A stretch of DNA of 64,000 nucleotides from positions 8,023,605 to 8,087,604 of the forward strand of contig OX442321.1 of NCBI GenBank assembly GCA_949358305.1, written 5' to 3'. Source of the stretch: Strigamia acuminata. Lineage: Eukaryota; Arthropoda; Chilopoda; Geophilomorpha; Linotaeniidae. Below, in pieces: positions 22,905-38,465 of this stretch. Position numbers and translations under genes: made by a program. Under the pieces are notes generated by a model. It was not told where the DNA came from. It saw only the letters and a list, made by a program, of their open reading frames with translations, and searched no databases. Numbering within the stretch: position 1 is the stretch's first letter; every line of letters starts with the position of its first letter.

Positions 22905-23855
22905 TTATGAGAAAAATTGGGAATTTTACGAGAAAAATTGGGAATTTTACGAGAAAAATTGGGAATTTTACGAGAAAAATTGGGAATTTTACGAGAAAAA
23001 TTGGGAATTTTACGAGAAAAATTGGGAATTTTACGAGAAAAATTGGGAATTTTACGAGAAAAATTGGGAATTTTACGAGAAAAATTGGGAATTTTTGCGA
23101 AAAAAATTGGGAAATTTTTCGAAAAAAATTGGAAATTTTGCGAGAAAAATTGGGAATTTTGCGAGAAAAATTGGGAATTTTACGAGAAAAATTGGGAATT
23201 TTACGAGAAAAATTGGGAATTTTACGAGAAAAATTGGGAATTTTACGAGAAAAATTGGGAATTTTACGAGAAAAATTGGGAATTTTACGAGAAAAATTGG
23301 GAATTTTACGAGAAAAATTGGGAATTTTACGAGAAAAATTGGGAATTTTACGAGAAAAATTAAGAATTTTACGAGAAAAATTAAGAATTTTACGAGAAAA
23401 ATTGGGAATTTTACGAGAAAAATTGGGAATTTTACGAGAAAAATTGGGAATTTTACGAGAAAAATTGGGAAGTTTACGAGAAAAATTGGGAATTTTACGA
23501 GAAAAATTGGGAATTTTACGAGAAAAATTGGGAAGTTTACGAGAAAAATTGGGAATTTTACGAGAAAAATTGGGAATTTTACGAGAAAAATTGGGAATTT
23601 TACGAGAAAAATTGGGAATTTTACGAGAAAAATTGGGAATTTTACGAGAAAAATTGGGAATTTTACGAGAAAAATTGGGAATTTTACGAGAAAAATTGGG
23701 AATTTTACGAGAAAAATTGGGAAGTTTACGAGAAAAATTGGGAATTTTACGAGAAAAATTGGGAAGTTTACGAGAAAAATTGGGAATTTTACGAGAAAAA
23801 TTGGGAATTTTACGAGAAAAATTGGGAAGTTTACGAGAAAAATTGGGAATTTTTC
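22905..23855. repeat. 21-bp minisatellite, about 45 copies
   Basis: The unit is TTTTACGAGAAAAATTGGGAA. Most copies are identical. Variants (GAAGTTTACG, TAAGAATTTT and TTTGCGAAAAAAA forms) are clustered, some at spacings of two or three units. Because 21 is a multiple of three and the unit has no stops in several frames, long ORFs arise on both strands. They are artefacts of the repeat. Confidence 0.97.
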
Positions 23856-23861
23856 TTGCAA

Positions 23862-24560
23862 TTCTAATCTGGCTGTGAGTTTCGGTTGAATAAAATTTTT
23901 TTAAAAAATCGATATTTCAATTTTTTTTCGATTTTAATCATTTTTTCGTGTTTTTACGCCGATTAAACCTGATATTAAATGATTTCTACACAGACTGAGC
24001 CCTATTATTACACGGTTTAACACTGTTTAACCCCGATAATACACGTTTTACGTTGTCAGACGACAGTTGTCAGTTAACACTACTATAGATGCTTCACTGC
24101 ATCAAAATTAACAAATACATATGATGTTTTTACTTTTAATATTTTTTTTGGTTTAACTTTGAAAAAGTTTACTTTAAAATAATGTGAAACTATTGTTAAA
24201 AGGTATCGTACTGCCTCATTTAAACCCCCGGGTTCATTCAAACGCCGGGCCCGAATAAACGCCGGGGCTTCGGCGGCGTTTATTGCACCGCGCGCCGCCC
24301 CGAACCGACTTTACCGGGAGGGGGTCGGTATTTCAAAACTTTACAAAATATTTTTAATAACTTATTATAAAAACGTGTGAACTCATGTAAAATTCGGATA
24401 GAATAATGCAAAAACGTCTAAAATCGGGTTCAAACCGTGTAAAATCGTGCTCCATCGAGTTCAAACTGTATAAGAATGCGCAAAAACATACAAAATGATT
24501 AAAATCGAAAAAAAAATTGATAAAACTGTAAGACGTATTAAAAACGGGAGGACACTACGT
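23862..24560. repeat. Duplicated segment, copy I
   Basis: Shares ATTCTAATC..GGCTG, GATGCTTCACTGCATCA, TGTTTTTACT and ATAATGTGAAACTATTGTTA in order with 25243-25775. It carries a 120-bp GC-rich insertion that copy II lacks. Confidence 0.8.
24207..24326. mobile_element. 120-bp GC-rich insertion with 5-bp target duplication
   Basis: GGTAT flanks it at 24202-24206 and 24327-24331. The paralogous copy near 25535 has a single GGTAT, i.e. an empty site. The body is far more GC-rich than its surroundings and contains the hairpin arms AATAAACGCCG and CGGCGTTTATT. Class unknown. Confidence 0.6.
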
Positions 24561-25242
24561 TAAACCAGTTGGAAAAAATAAATTTCTTTTGAAAATTTAT
24601 TATTCATATTTAATATTCATATTCATATTCATATTCACATTTAATTTGAGGCAAAATTTATTCACCCAAGTATATGTGCTCATGAACAGACTCGTTCGAA
24701 TTCAGCAAGTTTCGTAAAAATTAAAAATACCGAAATTCATTAAATTATTTCCTAAAAACCTCAATAACACACGTTTTTAAATCTTTCTACATTCCTTCCA
24801 AGCAAGTATCGCCGTGCAGGATCACTACATAAAGAAGGGGCGCCTAAAATCTTTACAATAAGCTTGTAGAAAAAATAAATCTCTTTTAAAATTTTAATAT
24901 TCAACCAGCATATCTTAATTCGTATTGAATTTGAGACGGAATTTACCTCGATTTATAAAGTGATTAAGTTGTAAATAATAAATTTTTTAAGATTTACTTA
25001 CACAAGTGTGTGTTTGTGCATTTCCTCGTCGAACTCGAACATGTCGACGAAGGCCAATTGTGGTGTCATTATGGCGGCTGTATAGTTGGATATTTAATCT
25101 GAAATAAAGAGGAAAGCAAATTAAATACACAATTTACACAAAAATATTTAAAATAATAAATTTTCAAAGGAAAATATATATTTTTATTAATATTTTTCTT
25201 ATTTTTCCTTTTCTCCCCCATTATTCATGTAAAATTCCAAAT
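24561..25242. repeat. Diverged dispersed repeats, no gene
   Basis: A short ATTCAT microsatellite near 24600 and two diverged copies (near 24.65 and 24.98 kb) of the CACCCAAGT segment also seen at 22.11 kb. No coding or RNA gene is recognised. Confidence 0.5.
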
Positions 25243-25775
25243 TATTCTTGCAATTCTAATCGGGCTGGAAGTTTTACTTGTAGGTGAATAAAAGTTTTCA
25301 AAAAATCAATAATTTAATTTTTTTCCATGCTTTTACAACTGTTTAATCTCAATAACACACGTTTTAAAACTTTTTACGTTGTCAGACGACAGCCGTCACT
25401 CAGTTAACACTAGATGCTTCACTGCATCACAAATTACAAATACCGCATACCGGTATGATGTTTTTACTCTTAATATTTTTTTTGGTTTAACTTTGAAAAA
25501 GTTTACTTTAAAATAATGTGAAACTATTGTTAAAGGTATTTGAATACTTTTCAAGAATTTTTTAATAAATTATTATAAAAACGTGTGAACTCATGTAAAA
25601 TTCGGATAGAATAAAAATCGTGCTATACCAAGTTCAAACAGTGTAAAATTGCGCTATATCGGGTTCAAACAGTGTAAGAATGCTCAAAAGCATGACAAAA
25701 TGATTAAAATCGGTAAAAAAAATCGAAAATCAAAAATCTAAAAAATGTATTATAAACGGAAGGACACCACATTAA
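25243..25775. repeat. Duplicated segment, copy II
   Basis: Partner of 23862-24560, about 1.4 kb downstream in direct orientation and clearly diverged. It gives the empty site for the GC-rich insertion. Confidence 0.8.
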
Positions 25776-25779
25776 ACTA

Positions 25780-26107
25780 TGGTTCGCGCACAGTATCTTG
25801 ATGCTAAATTCGTACTGCGCATCCCATTCTGCGCAGACGATTTTCTAATTCCAGAAGTTATTTAGCAGTATTAAGCCTAATATTAGGCCTAATAATGCTA
25901 AAATAAAGTAAATAAAAACAATAAACTCATATTTAAAAGAAATTTACAACTTAGTACCAAAATATTTTTGTTTATTTACTTTGTTTTCGCATCATTAGGC
26001 CTAATATTAGGCTTAATACTGCAATATAACAACTGGAAATAGAAAATCGTCTGCGCAGTATGGGATGCCGCGTACGAATTTAGCATCAAGATACCGTGCA
26101 CGAACTG
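25780..26107. mobile_element. Foldback MITE, TA target site (Tc1/mariner-type)
   Basis: The arms are about 150 bp each and begin CAGTTCGTGCACGGTATCTTG (slightly mutated on the left). They include CTGCGCAGACGATTTTCTA and AGCCTAATATTAGGCC. TA flanks both ends (25778-25779, 26108-26109). It is nearly all inverted repeat with no coding capacity. A related fragment starts near 40910. Confidence 0.8.
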
Positions 26108-26151
26108 TAGCAGGGAAAAACAAATTTCTTTGTAAATTTAATATTCATAAG

Positions 26152-26411
26152 GCTGTTGTTCACTTCTGCCCCAATGTTCGCCATTGTTGAGTTAGGTCAG
26201 GTTAGGTCAGGTCAGGTCAGGTCAGGTCAGGTCAGGTTAGGTCAGGTCAGGTCAAGTTAGGTCAGGTTAGGTTAGGTCAGGTCAGGTCAGGTCAGGTTAG
26301 GTTAGGTCAGGTCAGGTTAGGTTAGGTTAGGTCAGGTCAGGTCAGGTCAGGTTAGGTTGAGTTGAGTTGACCTAACAATGGCGAACATTGGGGCACATGT
26401 GAACAACAACC
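26152..26411. mobile_element. MITE with telomere-like core, 9-bp target duplication
   Basis: ATTCATAAG is repeated at 26143-26151 and 26412-26420. Terminal inverted repeats of about 35 bp (TGTTGTTCAC...CCCCAATGTTCGCCATTGTT) enclose about 160 bp of GGTCA/GGTTA pentamers. A 9-bp duplication is typical of Mutator-like elements, so that class is suggested. Confidence 0.8.
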
Positions 26412-26506
26412 ATTCATAAGCAATATCTTAATTCATATTTAATTTGAGGCGAAATTTATTAATTTATTATTAATTATTATTATTATTAATTTAAAACAGT
26501 ACTTAC

Positions 26507-26890
26507 CATTGTACAACTTGAAATTCCCATCAAGGAGGAGTGGATGGCTCCGGATTGAGTTGCGAAAAATGGCGGTGCGATTTGATTCCAGAATGGTTCG
26601 CCTTCTAAAATTCTAAAAATACAGAAATTTGTTAAATTATTTTGCTATTTTTCGACAATTCTTGAACATTTACAATCTTAAATATAGTTTAAAATAAACA
26701 AACTCAAATTTCCCTCCTCGAAACGAGTGGATGGCTGAAGATTAATTCTAAATATACAGGCCAATGGTTGCTGCTGTCCTAAGCCATCGCGTCAGAACAT
26801 GTTCTTTATCCCATAATGCACCTTGATTGTTACTTCCGGTTGTTGTGATTGGCTGAGAACCAAGCCACTTATGCGCATTACCACTACCAC
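26507..26890 (-). repeat. Promoter/exon module 4
   Basis: The promoter-like block at about 26715-26890 contains CCAATCACAACAACCGGAAGT (CCAAT plus ETS) and GCATTATGGGA. The exon-like part 26604-26507 runs from TTTTAG/AAGGCGAACC to CAATG/GTAAGTACTG and keeps GAGCCATCCAC. Confidence 0.55.
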
Positions 26891-27046
26891 CCACCACCGT
26901 GATGTTATTATTGTGAACCCCAGTATTTTCTCAGTAATTTCTTTCAATTCAGCCATTTTGAAACAGTTTGTTTCTCAAAAATTAAAAATATCACGATTCA
27001 ATAAACCATTCCTTAAAATATTGTAAAGTTTAGAAAATGTACTTAC

Positions 27047-27480
27047 CAATGTGTATTTTGAACATGTATAGGAATTTCATTTTTCATCATGAAGTGGTGG
27101 ATGGCTCACTTGTCAGAATCAAATCTCTTTTAATGGCAGCTAGATGCGAGATTCGCCTTCTATTAAAAAAAACTGAAAATGCCAAATTCGCTTAATTATT
27201 CCGTTGTTTTTCAACAATTCTAGAACATTTACTATCTGAAATACAGTTTAAGATAAACAAATTCAAATTCCCACCTCGAAACGATTGGATGGCTGAAGAT
27301 TAATTCTGAACATACCATCCAATGGCTGCTGTTGTCGTAACTACGCGTCAGACCTTGTCGTACTGTCTTCCCACAATGCAATCTGATTTTTAGCTGCGCA
27401 TGTGCCTGAGTCACGCACATGCGCAGATAAAAACCCAGCCATTAATGCGCATGCGCATGACTATGTGACGACAAAGCTTA
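27047..27480 (-). repeat. Promoter/exon module 5
   Basis: The promoter-like block at about 27270-27480 includes GCGCATGCGCA (NRF1-type) near 27446 and GCATTGTGGGAAG. The exon-like part 27159-27047 runs from AATAG/AAGGCGAATC to CACATTG/GTAAGTACAT. Confidence 0.55.
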
Positions 27481-27622
27481 GGTGATGTTAATATTAAGAA
27501 TCCCAACTGAAGTTTCTTTGAATTCAGCCATTTTTGAACATTATTTTTCTCAAAAATTAAAAATATCGCTGATTTGTTCAATCATTCCCTAAAATATTAT
27601 TAAATTTGGAAAATGTACTTAC

Positions 27623-28020
27623 CAATGTTTATTTTAAACTTGAGAAAAATTCATTTCGCATCTGAATGTAGTGGATGATTGAAGATTAAATTGGTGCTAA
27701 GAGCGCCGAGATTTGTTTCCGAGATTTGTTTCCATTGAAGTCCGCTTTCTGTTAAAAAATAAAATAAAAATGTCCCAATTCGTTCTGTAAATAGTCAATT
27801 TTGGAAAATTTACACTCAAGCAAATTGAATTTCCCACGTTAAAATCATTGGACGGCTGAACATTAATTGTAAATTCACCGACCAATGGCTGCTGCTGTTG
27901 TAGGCAATCTCATTCGCGTCAGAACCAAATGAACGTCGTTCTTCTTCCCATAATGCAATCGGATTCCTACTTGACATACACTACTGCGCACGTGCGTGGC
28001 CATCAGGAGATGGCGCTGGC
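27623..28020 (-). repeat. Promoter/exon module 6 (first on the minus strand)
   Basis: The promoter-like block at about 27835-28020 includes GCATTATGGGAAG and a CTCF-like GGAGATGGCGCTGGC. The exon-like part 27748-27623 runs from AACAG/AAAGCGGAC to ACATTG/GTAAGTACAT and carries an internal duplication of AACAAATCTCGG. Confidence 0.55.
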
Positions 28021-28930
28021 TAACATTTCCTATTTTGTGTAGATTTTTCGCTTTTTCAGTTGTTGATTTGAATTTAATTTTTGATGATTTTTTTACAACC
28101 ATGCCGAAAATTAGTCTTTATTTCAAACTATTTCAGCATGCTTAATGAATCCTGGAGAACCGAAAACTTCCTTAGCAATCACGCGAATAAAATGACTATT
28201 TTTGATATTTTTATTTTAACATATTAAACCAAAACAAGTAAATATAAAAAACCAAGTTTTTGAAAAAGGCTTTTATATTGGTGTTCAAATCGCCGTCAGA
28301 GTGCGCTACTACCGCAGATTGTTTCGTGATTGCCGTGATCGTGCCAAAAAACCTTCAACAAAGTACTTTTCTAAATAATATTAAAAAACAAAATATATGG
28401 GCAGATAGGAATTTTTGTTTTTACCAGGTTTAGCCTGGTTTCAGAATTTTTAGAACCTTTTTTAGTATCGAAAACATCAAAATTAGAATCGGCGAACATT
28501 TTGGCATTCATTAAAAGACACGGGATCCGCCAGGTAGCGCTGTTTTTTGTTACATTTCGCCGTAATTTACCTTTTTCTCCCTTTTAACTACTTTTAATAT
28601 TAATTTTATCGTAATCATTGGAAAGTAGACAAAAAACTGCACCAGAAAAGTCTACTTTCCAATCGTCTGATTAATTTTTTAATTCATTTTTTTTGAGAAA
28701 TTACACAAACCGGAAGTACCGGAAGTTGAAACATTACAGGTCACGTGACCGGACGTTGACACAAACAAACAAACAAACGTTCAAGTCAAGTTAAATAAAA
28801 GCCTTTAAAAAAAAAGAAACTACAGATTAAAGGCTCAATAAACCTCAAAACAACTAAATTTAATACAATAAAATATGTAATGTTTAATTAATAAAATAAT
28901 GTGCACGAATAGAAATTGTGCGGACAAGCC
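28021..28930. other. Intergenic interval, nothing recognised
   Basis: Moderately AT-rich with no convincing ORF, repeat or RNA gene. It separates the module array from the presumed 3' end of the helicase transcript. Confidence 0.5.
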
Positions 28931-28936
28931 TTTATT
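28931..28936 (-). terminator. Candidate poly(A) signal for the DDX3 transcript
   Basis: AATAAA on the minus strand in the context ATGTCAATAAAGGCTTGTC. It sits where the very AT-rich helicase 3' region ends. The assignment rests on position and the change in composition. Other AATAAA hexamers lie nearer the stop codon. Confidence 0.35.
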
Positions 28937-31900
28937 GACATAGGCAAAGCATTACATTAGTATCGAATAACAAACTATTTCAAATTTTGCTACACTTTTC
29001 ATAACATACAAAAAAAATTTAGACTAAACATCTTAAGACAAGATTGTTTTTGCCATCCCTAGAATTGAAAAATAAAATTCCATCTTTTCTTTTTTTGCAT
29101 TTTTTTCACATTTGAGCTGATAATAATAATCAGAATTAATAATCCAAAACAAATAATACATATTTTTATTTTATTTTTTACTCCAATTGTTAATGGTTCT
29201 ATTTTGTTTTAAAAATACAAAAATGCCAGGTTTTATTTGCAAAAAAATAAGCAATAAATACAAATAAATAATTTTTTCCATCAAAAGCCCAGTTTCTTTT
29301 ATTTATTTATTTAGTCTTATGTCAAATGCAGAGACATACAGTCTATCATTTACTAAAAAATATCTCATTATTATTATTAATATGATTTTTTTTTTAAATA
29401 TTCTTAACTTTTGATACTTTTATTAAGTAGAAATTATTTCCCCACTAAACCACACTACAGATTGGCCCACCAAAATAATCTGGGTTTCACTGTTAGTTGC
29501 TCGTTAATTCCTCACAATTTATTTATTTATTTCTATTGAAATTTCAAAAATTTGTTTAACCTTGTTCATCATATCTGTTGAACCAGTACATAAAAAGCAT
29601 TTCTAACTATGTCCTTTTTTGTGACTTTTTGACTAACCACCCAACATGGGTGTGGAAAAATGGAAAGTTCTCACCTCACAATGGTGAAAGTTCAAATATA
29701 AGCTATATAAACAGCCTTTATTAAAGGCATAAGGCAATATTTCTGCTGGGTAGAAATCAATTTATCACAATGTGATGATACATGAATGATTCTTTTTTCC
29801 TCTCTCTTTTTTTCTTTTTTTTAAATACTTATTTATTTTTAAATACATAAATTACCGACTCATCATCCATCTTAATTCATTACAAATTAACATGGATAGA
29901 GTATTCTATCGCAGGGATGCTACCTTTAAGGTTAAAAATGTACAAATACTTCGTATAAAAATTGTCATTCACAAAAAGATCAACCACCCAATCTTTCAAT
30001 TTTTTTTTTATTTAAATTTTCTTAAATCTACCTAAAACCTTATCAAAAATTTCCAAATTTTCCACACACAATCTGCCATTTTATCTCGATAGTAATTCCC
30101 CACCCACTACATCGTAGCATCCCTGACTAACAAATGGCCATGTCCTCATTCGAGGCCCTTTTTTTTCTACTATAAAGATGTCATGGAAAAAAAAATTTTC
30201 TCTCTCCTAATAATGGAATGTCATTTCAAATGCTACACAAAATCCAACCCCCCACCCACCCGTCCCGACCCCCCCACAAAAAAACAAATCAATAAACCAA
30301 AAAAACCCCCTTTAAAAATTTTGATTTTTTAACCACCTAAGTTGATTTTGTAAAACATGTACTGGCCTCAGACATAAAAAAAAATGTAGCACAAAATTAA
30401 TAAATAAAACAAAACCGTATACAAAATTATTAATTAATTTTATGATAAATCAATTTTTTTTTTATATAATATTTTTTTTTTCAGAAAATACATTTTTCCT
30501 AGATTGGTAGGCCATCCAGGCAGCATGGCATGTATCCAGCTTTTGAATGGATGCATTTATTATTATTATTCATTATAAATTAAAAAACTTATTAATGCAA
30601 AAAAAGGACCAGCCCTTTTTTTTTCTTCCTATTTTTCTTTCTCGAGAAAAAAAAAGAAAAATTTATCCGGCAAAAATTCGCTTGCCCACGTTTGAAAAAA
30701 GAGAAGAAAACAACAAATTAAATTAAAAATAGGAGACTAAAAAACGTTTTTCATCATTTTCACTAACTCATGTCTCTGCATACAAAAAATGAAACCTGAC
30801 AAAATAACTTATCTCAAACGTCACTACTTTCAATTAAGCAGTAGAGAATTAAATATATAGAACCTTTCTATAGATACCATTTTGTAAACTATTTTTTTTT
30901 TCACCCATTATAAATGCATAGGCCTCACCCGGGCCGCAGTAATGAAAACATTAGAAAATGGGATTGAAATCCACAACAATGTGATGGAAATCCAGAAACT
31001 GCAGTGGTAAAAAATTGTTTTTTAAAAAAAATAGCTAATATCTTTTGTTAATTTTATTTTTGTTCTTTCAAGTTGCTTCAAAATGGCAGCGGAGGAATAC
31101 TTTTTAGGTACAAATTCAAAATATTTTAAAATAATTTCTTTTTATTATTATTATTATATAATATATTTCTTTAGGATTAAAAAAAATTTTTTTAACTCCT
31201 AAAACTACGTTTTTTTTAAAATTATCAAAAAAAGAACTTTTCATTTTTATTAAATTTAATTTTTATTAATTTTTTTTTTTAAATTTTTAAATTTTTATTA
31301 TATTAAATGAAATTTAAAACAAAAAATATATTCCCAGCCATTCAAAACAGCTTAAAAACTCATGATTCACCCAAAAATATTACTTATTGAACAATTTTTC
31401 AGTTTTCAAAAACAAAAAAACAAAAAAAAACATAATCACCCACTGCACTTTTGTATTAAATATTCTTTTGTTGATCGACAGGGGACGGCAAATTCCTTTT
31501 TTTTCGTTTTTAACTTACAGTACATTAGATTCAAGTTTCACAACTATAGAATACTGGAGAACTACAACCACGACACTGAAGTAAAAATTTCATCCCTTAA
31601 TGAGGCAAATTGGGAAAACATAAACAAAAAAAAACCAACTCGAGAAAACCAATTTTTTTTAAACCTATTTTTCGTAATTCGATTCTACAACAAGATAAGA
31701 ATAATAATAAAAAAATAATAATTTGTCAAAACTTCCTTAAAAATTGGTTTCTTTACAAAAAAATGTCCATTTTTATATGTAATATGCCACACAACAGGGA
31801 TTTCATTCTTTAAAAATATGCTGACAATTTTGAAACATTTTTAACTTCGTTAAATGACAAATTAAAAAATCAAAATAAACAAAAATAATAAATCCACACG

Positions 31901-32799
31901 TAAATACTAAAGGCAACAGCCCTGTGACCCTGTGATATGAAACTTTAAATATTATAGTGGCCCTTTTTATTAGTACCTTTATTGTTATAGAAAAAAAACA
32001 CCTGATTTAATGAGGCAATTTAACCACATGAGGAAAAAACTTGTTTTTCTATACTTTTCTTCTTCTTTAAGTTTTTCAATTAATATACAAACAAAGTTTT
32101 TAAAAAAAGTGAATTAATGCAAGATAATACCTTTAACAAATGAGATTTTTTCGTTTGATTCTGAATAGGAACAAAAAAAAACATCAAAAACAGTATTTTT
32201 GTTCTTATTTGTAGGTAGGGGCACGTAAGAAAAAACAAAGAAAAATTAAAAATAAAGGTATTATGATTTGTAAAATTAAAAAAAAAATTAATAAATAAAC
32301 GGAAACAAGCCATCGTTATACTATTTTGTAATAGGAACTTAAAAGCATTATGATTTTTCACCTCAAATGGTTTTCCACTCACTCATCACACACGAACATG
32401 TTTGCGCACACGATACGAAATGACAAATAACATTTAAATGAAATTAATCTACAAACAAGGACCACACCAAAAGAATTTTGTTCTCATTGAAAAATAATAA
32501 TTTAACAAAAAAAAAGAAAAATTAAATTAAAATTAAAATTAAAAAAAACAAAAAAAAAAAATTTCCTGAGCAAAATAAATCCATCAAAAAACTCGTGAAA
32601 AAAAAAATTCCGAAGGAAATTTCTTTCTCATTTATTTATTACTTATTAGGCCCCTGAATGAGATTACTGATTCCGCCTACAAACACTATTTCAGTATTTT
32701 TAAAAAAAAATCAGGTGTCGTCCGCCTTTTTAAATCACATCACAGTGTTCACTCTGAGCTGCTGCGCTAAACCTGGCTTTTATTTGACGCCATTAACGC
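28937..32799 (-). other. Extremely AT-rich 3.9-kb interval, probable long 3' UTR of DDX3
   Basis: Homopolymer-rich sequence directly after the helicase stop, without introns, convincing ORFs or transposons. The small ORFs (31362-31813, 32080-32382) are low-complexity Lys/Asn/Phe reads. It could be 3' UTR or plain intergenic DNA. Confidence 0.4.
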
Positions 32800-36603
<3,804 letters not shown>

Positions 36604-37326
36604 CTGTAAATACAATTAAAACACCACAACTAATTATCTGCTCGAATAAAACAACTTCCTGAAATTTATAAAACTGTTTAGATATCTAAAAATCTCTATT
36701 TTATAAGTCAAAACGCAAATAAACTCAATTTTTGCACTTTTTTTCGGAATTTTGGACCACTACGACCCGGGTAAAATGACTGTAACGAATCATTATCAAT
36801 ATTTGTTCACACAGTTGCCATTCCTGTCGAGAAATTAACAGTAAAAGAAGCAATAACATTAGACTAAATAATTAATATTTTTTTTTTTAAATTAAAAAAA
36901 TATATATATCTATTTAGACCAAGGTCAGTGTGTTGTATAGGACCTAAATTGCGGAGCAAAAAAAAGAATAAAATTAACATCGCAATTTTCACGTGCACAA
37001 ATGAATCTAAATATTTAAATAAAAAAATATGATGACTCAAGTGGAACTAGTGTTGGATTACAATATTATTATTATTATTTTTTTTTATAATGTTATTTGA
37101 ATGACAATTGATTTTTTGAATTTTAATTGCCTATTTTGATATTTTTTCCGATTTTATTTCATTTTTTTTTTTTTTTTGCTGGGAAATATTTATGTGGGAC
37201 AAAAGAAGTGGTGTTGTTAGTGTTTTGAAATTCTCGGAAGTGCGAGATGTGGGATGTCCCAAAATCAAACCCCTGAACAGACATTTACATTTATCTTCCA
37301 AATTAATTCAGCCCAAGATCTTAAAT
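36604..37326. other. Intron/5' region of DDX3, no exon identified
   Basis: Should contain or lead to the first DDX3 exon (a few codons ending in phase 0). One weak possibility is an ATG on the minus strand near 36825 followed by GTGTGA. AT-rich runs dominate the rest. Confidence 0.4.
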
Positions 37327-37732
37327 CAGTGGCCGGCAACAGGCGGACCGCGGTCCGTATCTGGATTGCGGAAGATCGAAACTTGGACCGTGGTGACGTT
37401 TTAGCGACGTTTTTCCCTCGGTTTCTTTAGTTTTTCTGTGTTTTTTTCTCTTGTTTTTCTTGTTTTTTTCGTGTTTCTTAGGTTTTATTGGTATTTTTTG
37501 GGTTGTGTGTGTTTATTGGGGGGGTTTATTGGGTTTTTAAGTGTTTTTTCGGTTTTTTTAGGTTTTTAAGTGTTTTTTCGGTTTTTTTAGGTTTTTAAGT
37601 GTTTTTTCGTTTTTTTTAGGTTTTTAATTGTTTTTTCGGTTTTTTTAGGTTTTTAAGTGTTTTTTTTTCTTGACTTCGATAAAATTTTTTAATAGTATCC
37701 GGACCCCACTTAAAATTACTTGCCGACCCCTG
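37327..37732. mobile_element. Non-autonomous hAT element with 8-bp target duplication
   Basis: Ends are CAGTGGCCGGCAAC and TTGCCGACCCCTG, the hAT-type CAGGGGTCGGCAA terminus. TCTTAAAT is duplicated at 37319-37326 and 37733-37740. The inside is T-rich with short tandem GGTTTTTTTAGGTTTTTAAG units. No transposase. Confidence 0.9.
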
Positions 37733-37740
37733 TCTTAAAT

Positions 37741-38383
37741 GATAAGTTTAATCTTGATTTCTTGTAGCCGATTAATTACATTAATTTTTTCTTAAAGTTT
37801 TATCAGAATTCTTATACATTTGTTGTGTATCAAGATATATGTATCATTAAAAGAGAGTAAGGAAAGCTACAAAACATCAGGAGGCGGATATTATAAAACT
37901 AAATTAAAAAATGATTTGATGACTGTTGAAAAATATATCGTTTTGATCTAAAAAAGGAAATATTTTACAATACATTTCCACCAAGGTAAACGTCGGGATT
38001 TTGATGTAACATTTCTATACCTGGCTCTAAGTTTACATAACGGAATGATATAAATATCTGCTAAATTTTCCTGCAGACTTTGGAATATTGACACACGAGA
38101 CTTGATTCTTTGGAAACACAATCTTCTTCTCTTGATATTAAAACCAATATTTTCTAACATTTCAACATATGCGGACAAAACACTAAATATTAAAATACAA
38201 GCATTCGGCACGAAATTCGCAGCGAAACGTTTTCAAATGAAAAAATTTCACCGAGAATACATTTTATTTAACGATTTAATGCTTGAATTCAGGGCCGTTG
38301 CCAAGGCCAGCAAAATTTGGATTATTGGACCATGACATGACTCAATTGACCTTTCTGATTATCTTGATTGATTCTGATGTCTG
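37741..38383. other. Upstream region of cystatin A
   Basis: The part near 38105 (TTGGAAACACAATCTTCTT, GCGGACA) resembles 47.72-47.78 kb upstream of cystatin E, so it is duplicated cystatin flank. No gene is supported here. Confidence 0.5.
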
Positions 38384-38390
38384 TATAAAA
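38384..38390 (+). promoter_or_regulatory. TATA box of cystatin A
   Basis: TATAAAA 76 bp upstream of the start codon, in a context repeated exactly for gene B. Confidence 0.75.
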
Positions 38391-38465
38391 TAAAATCGGC
38401 GAGTAAGGGAAGCTGAGGTGCAGAAAAAGCGGTGCAGTCACAATCCACAAACGCCAACCAAAAAT

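Noticed and set aside
22862-23889. Long overlapping ORFs (up to 338 codons) of NFTRKIG / LREKLGI / FPIFLVK repeats
   Set aside because: All are readings of one 21-bp minisatellite, which is open in several frames on both strands. No codon bias or non-repeat domain supports a protein.
37948-38211. 87-codon minus-strand ORF upstream of cystatin A
   Set aside because: Overlaps a duplicated flank segment also found near 47.7 kb, where the frame is not kept.
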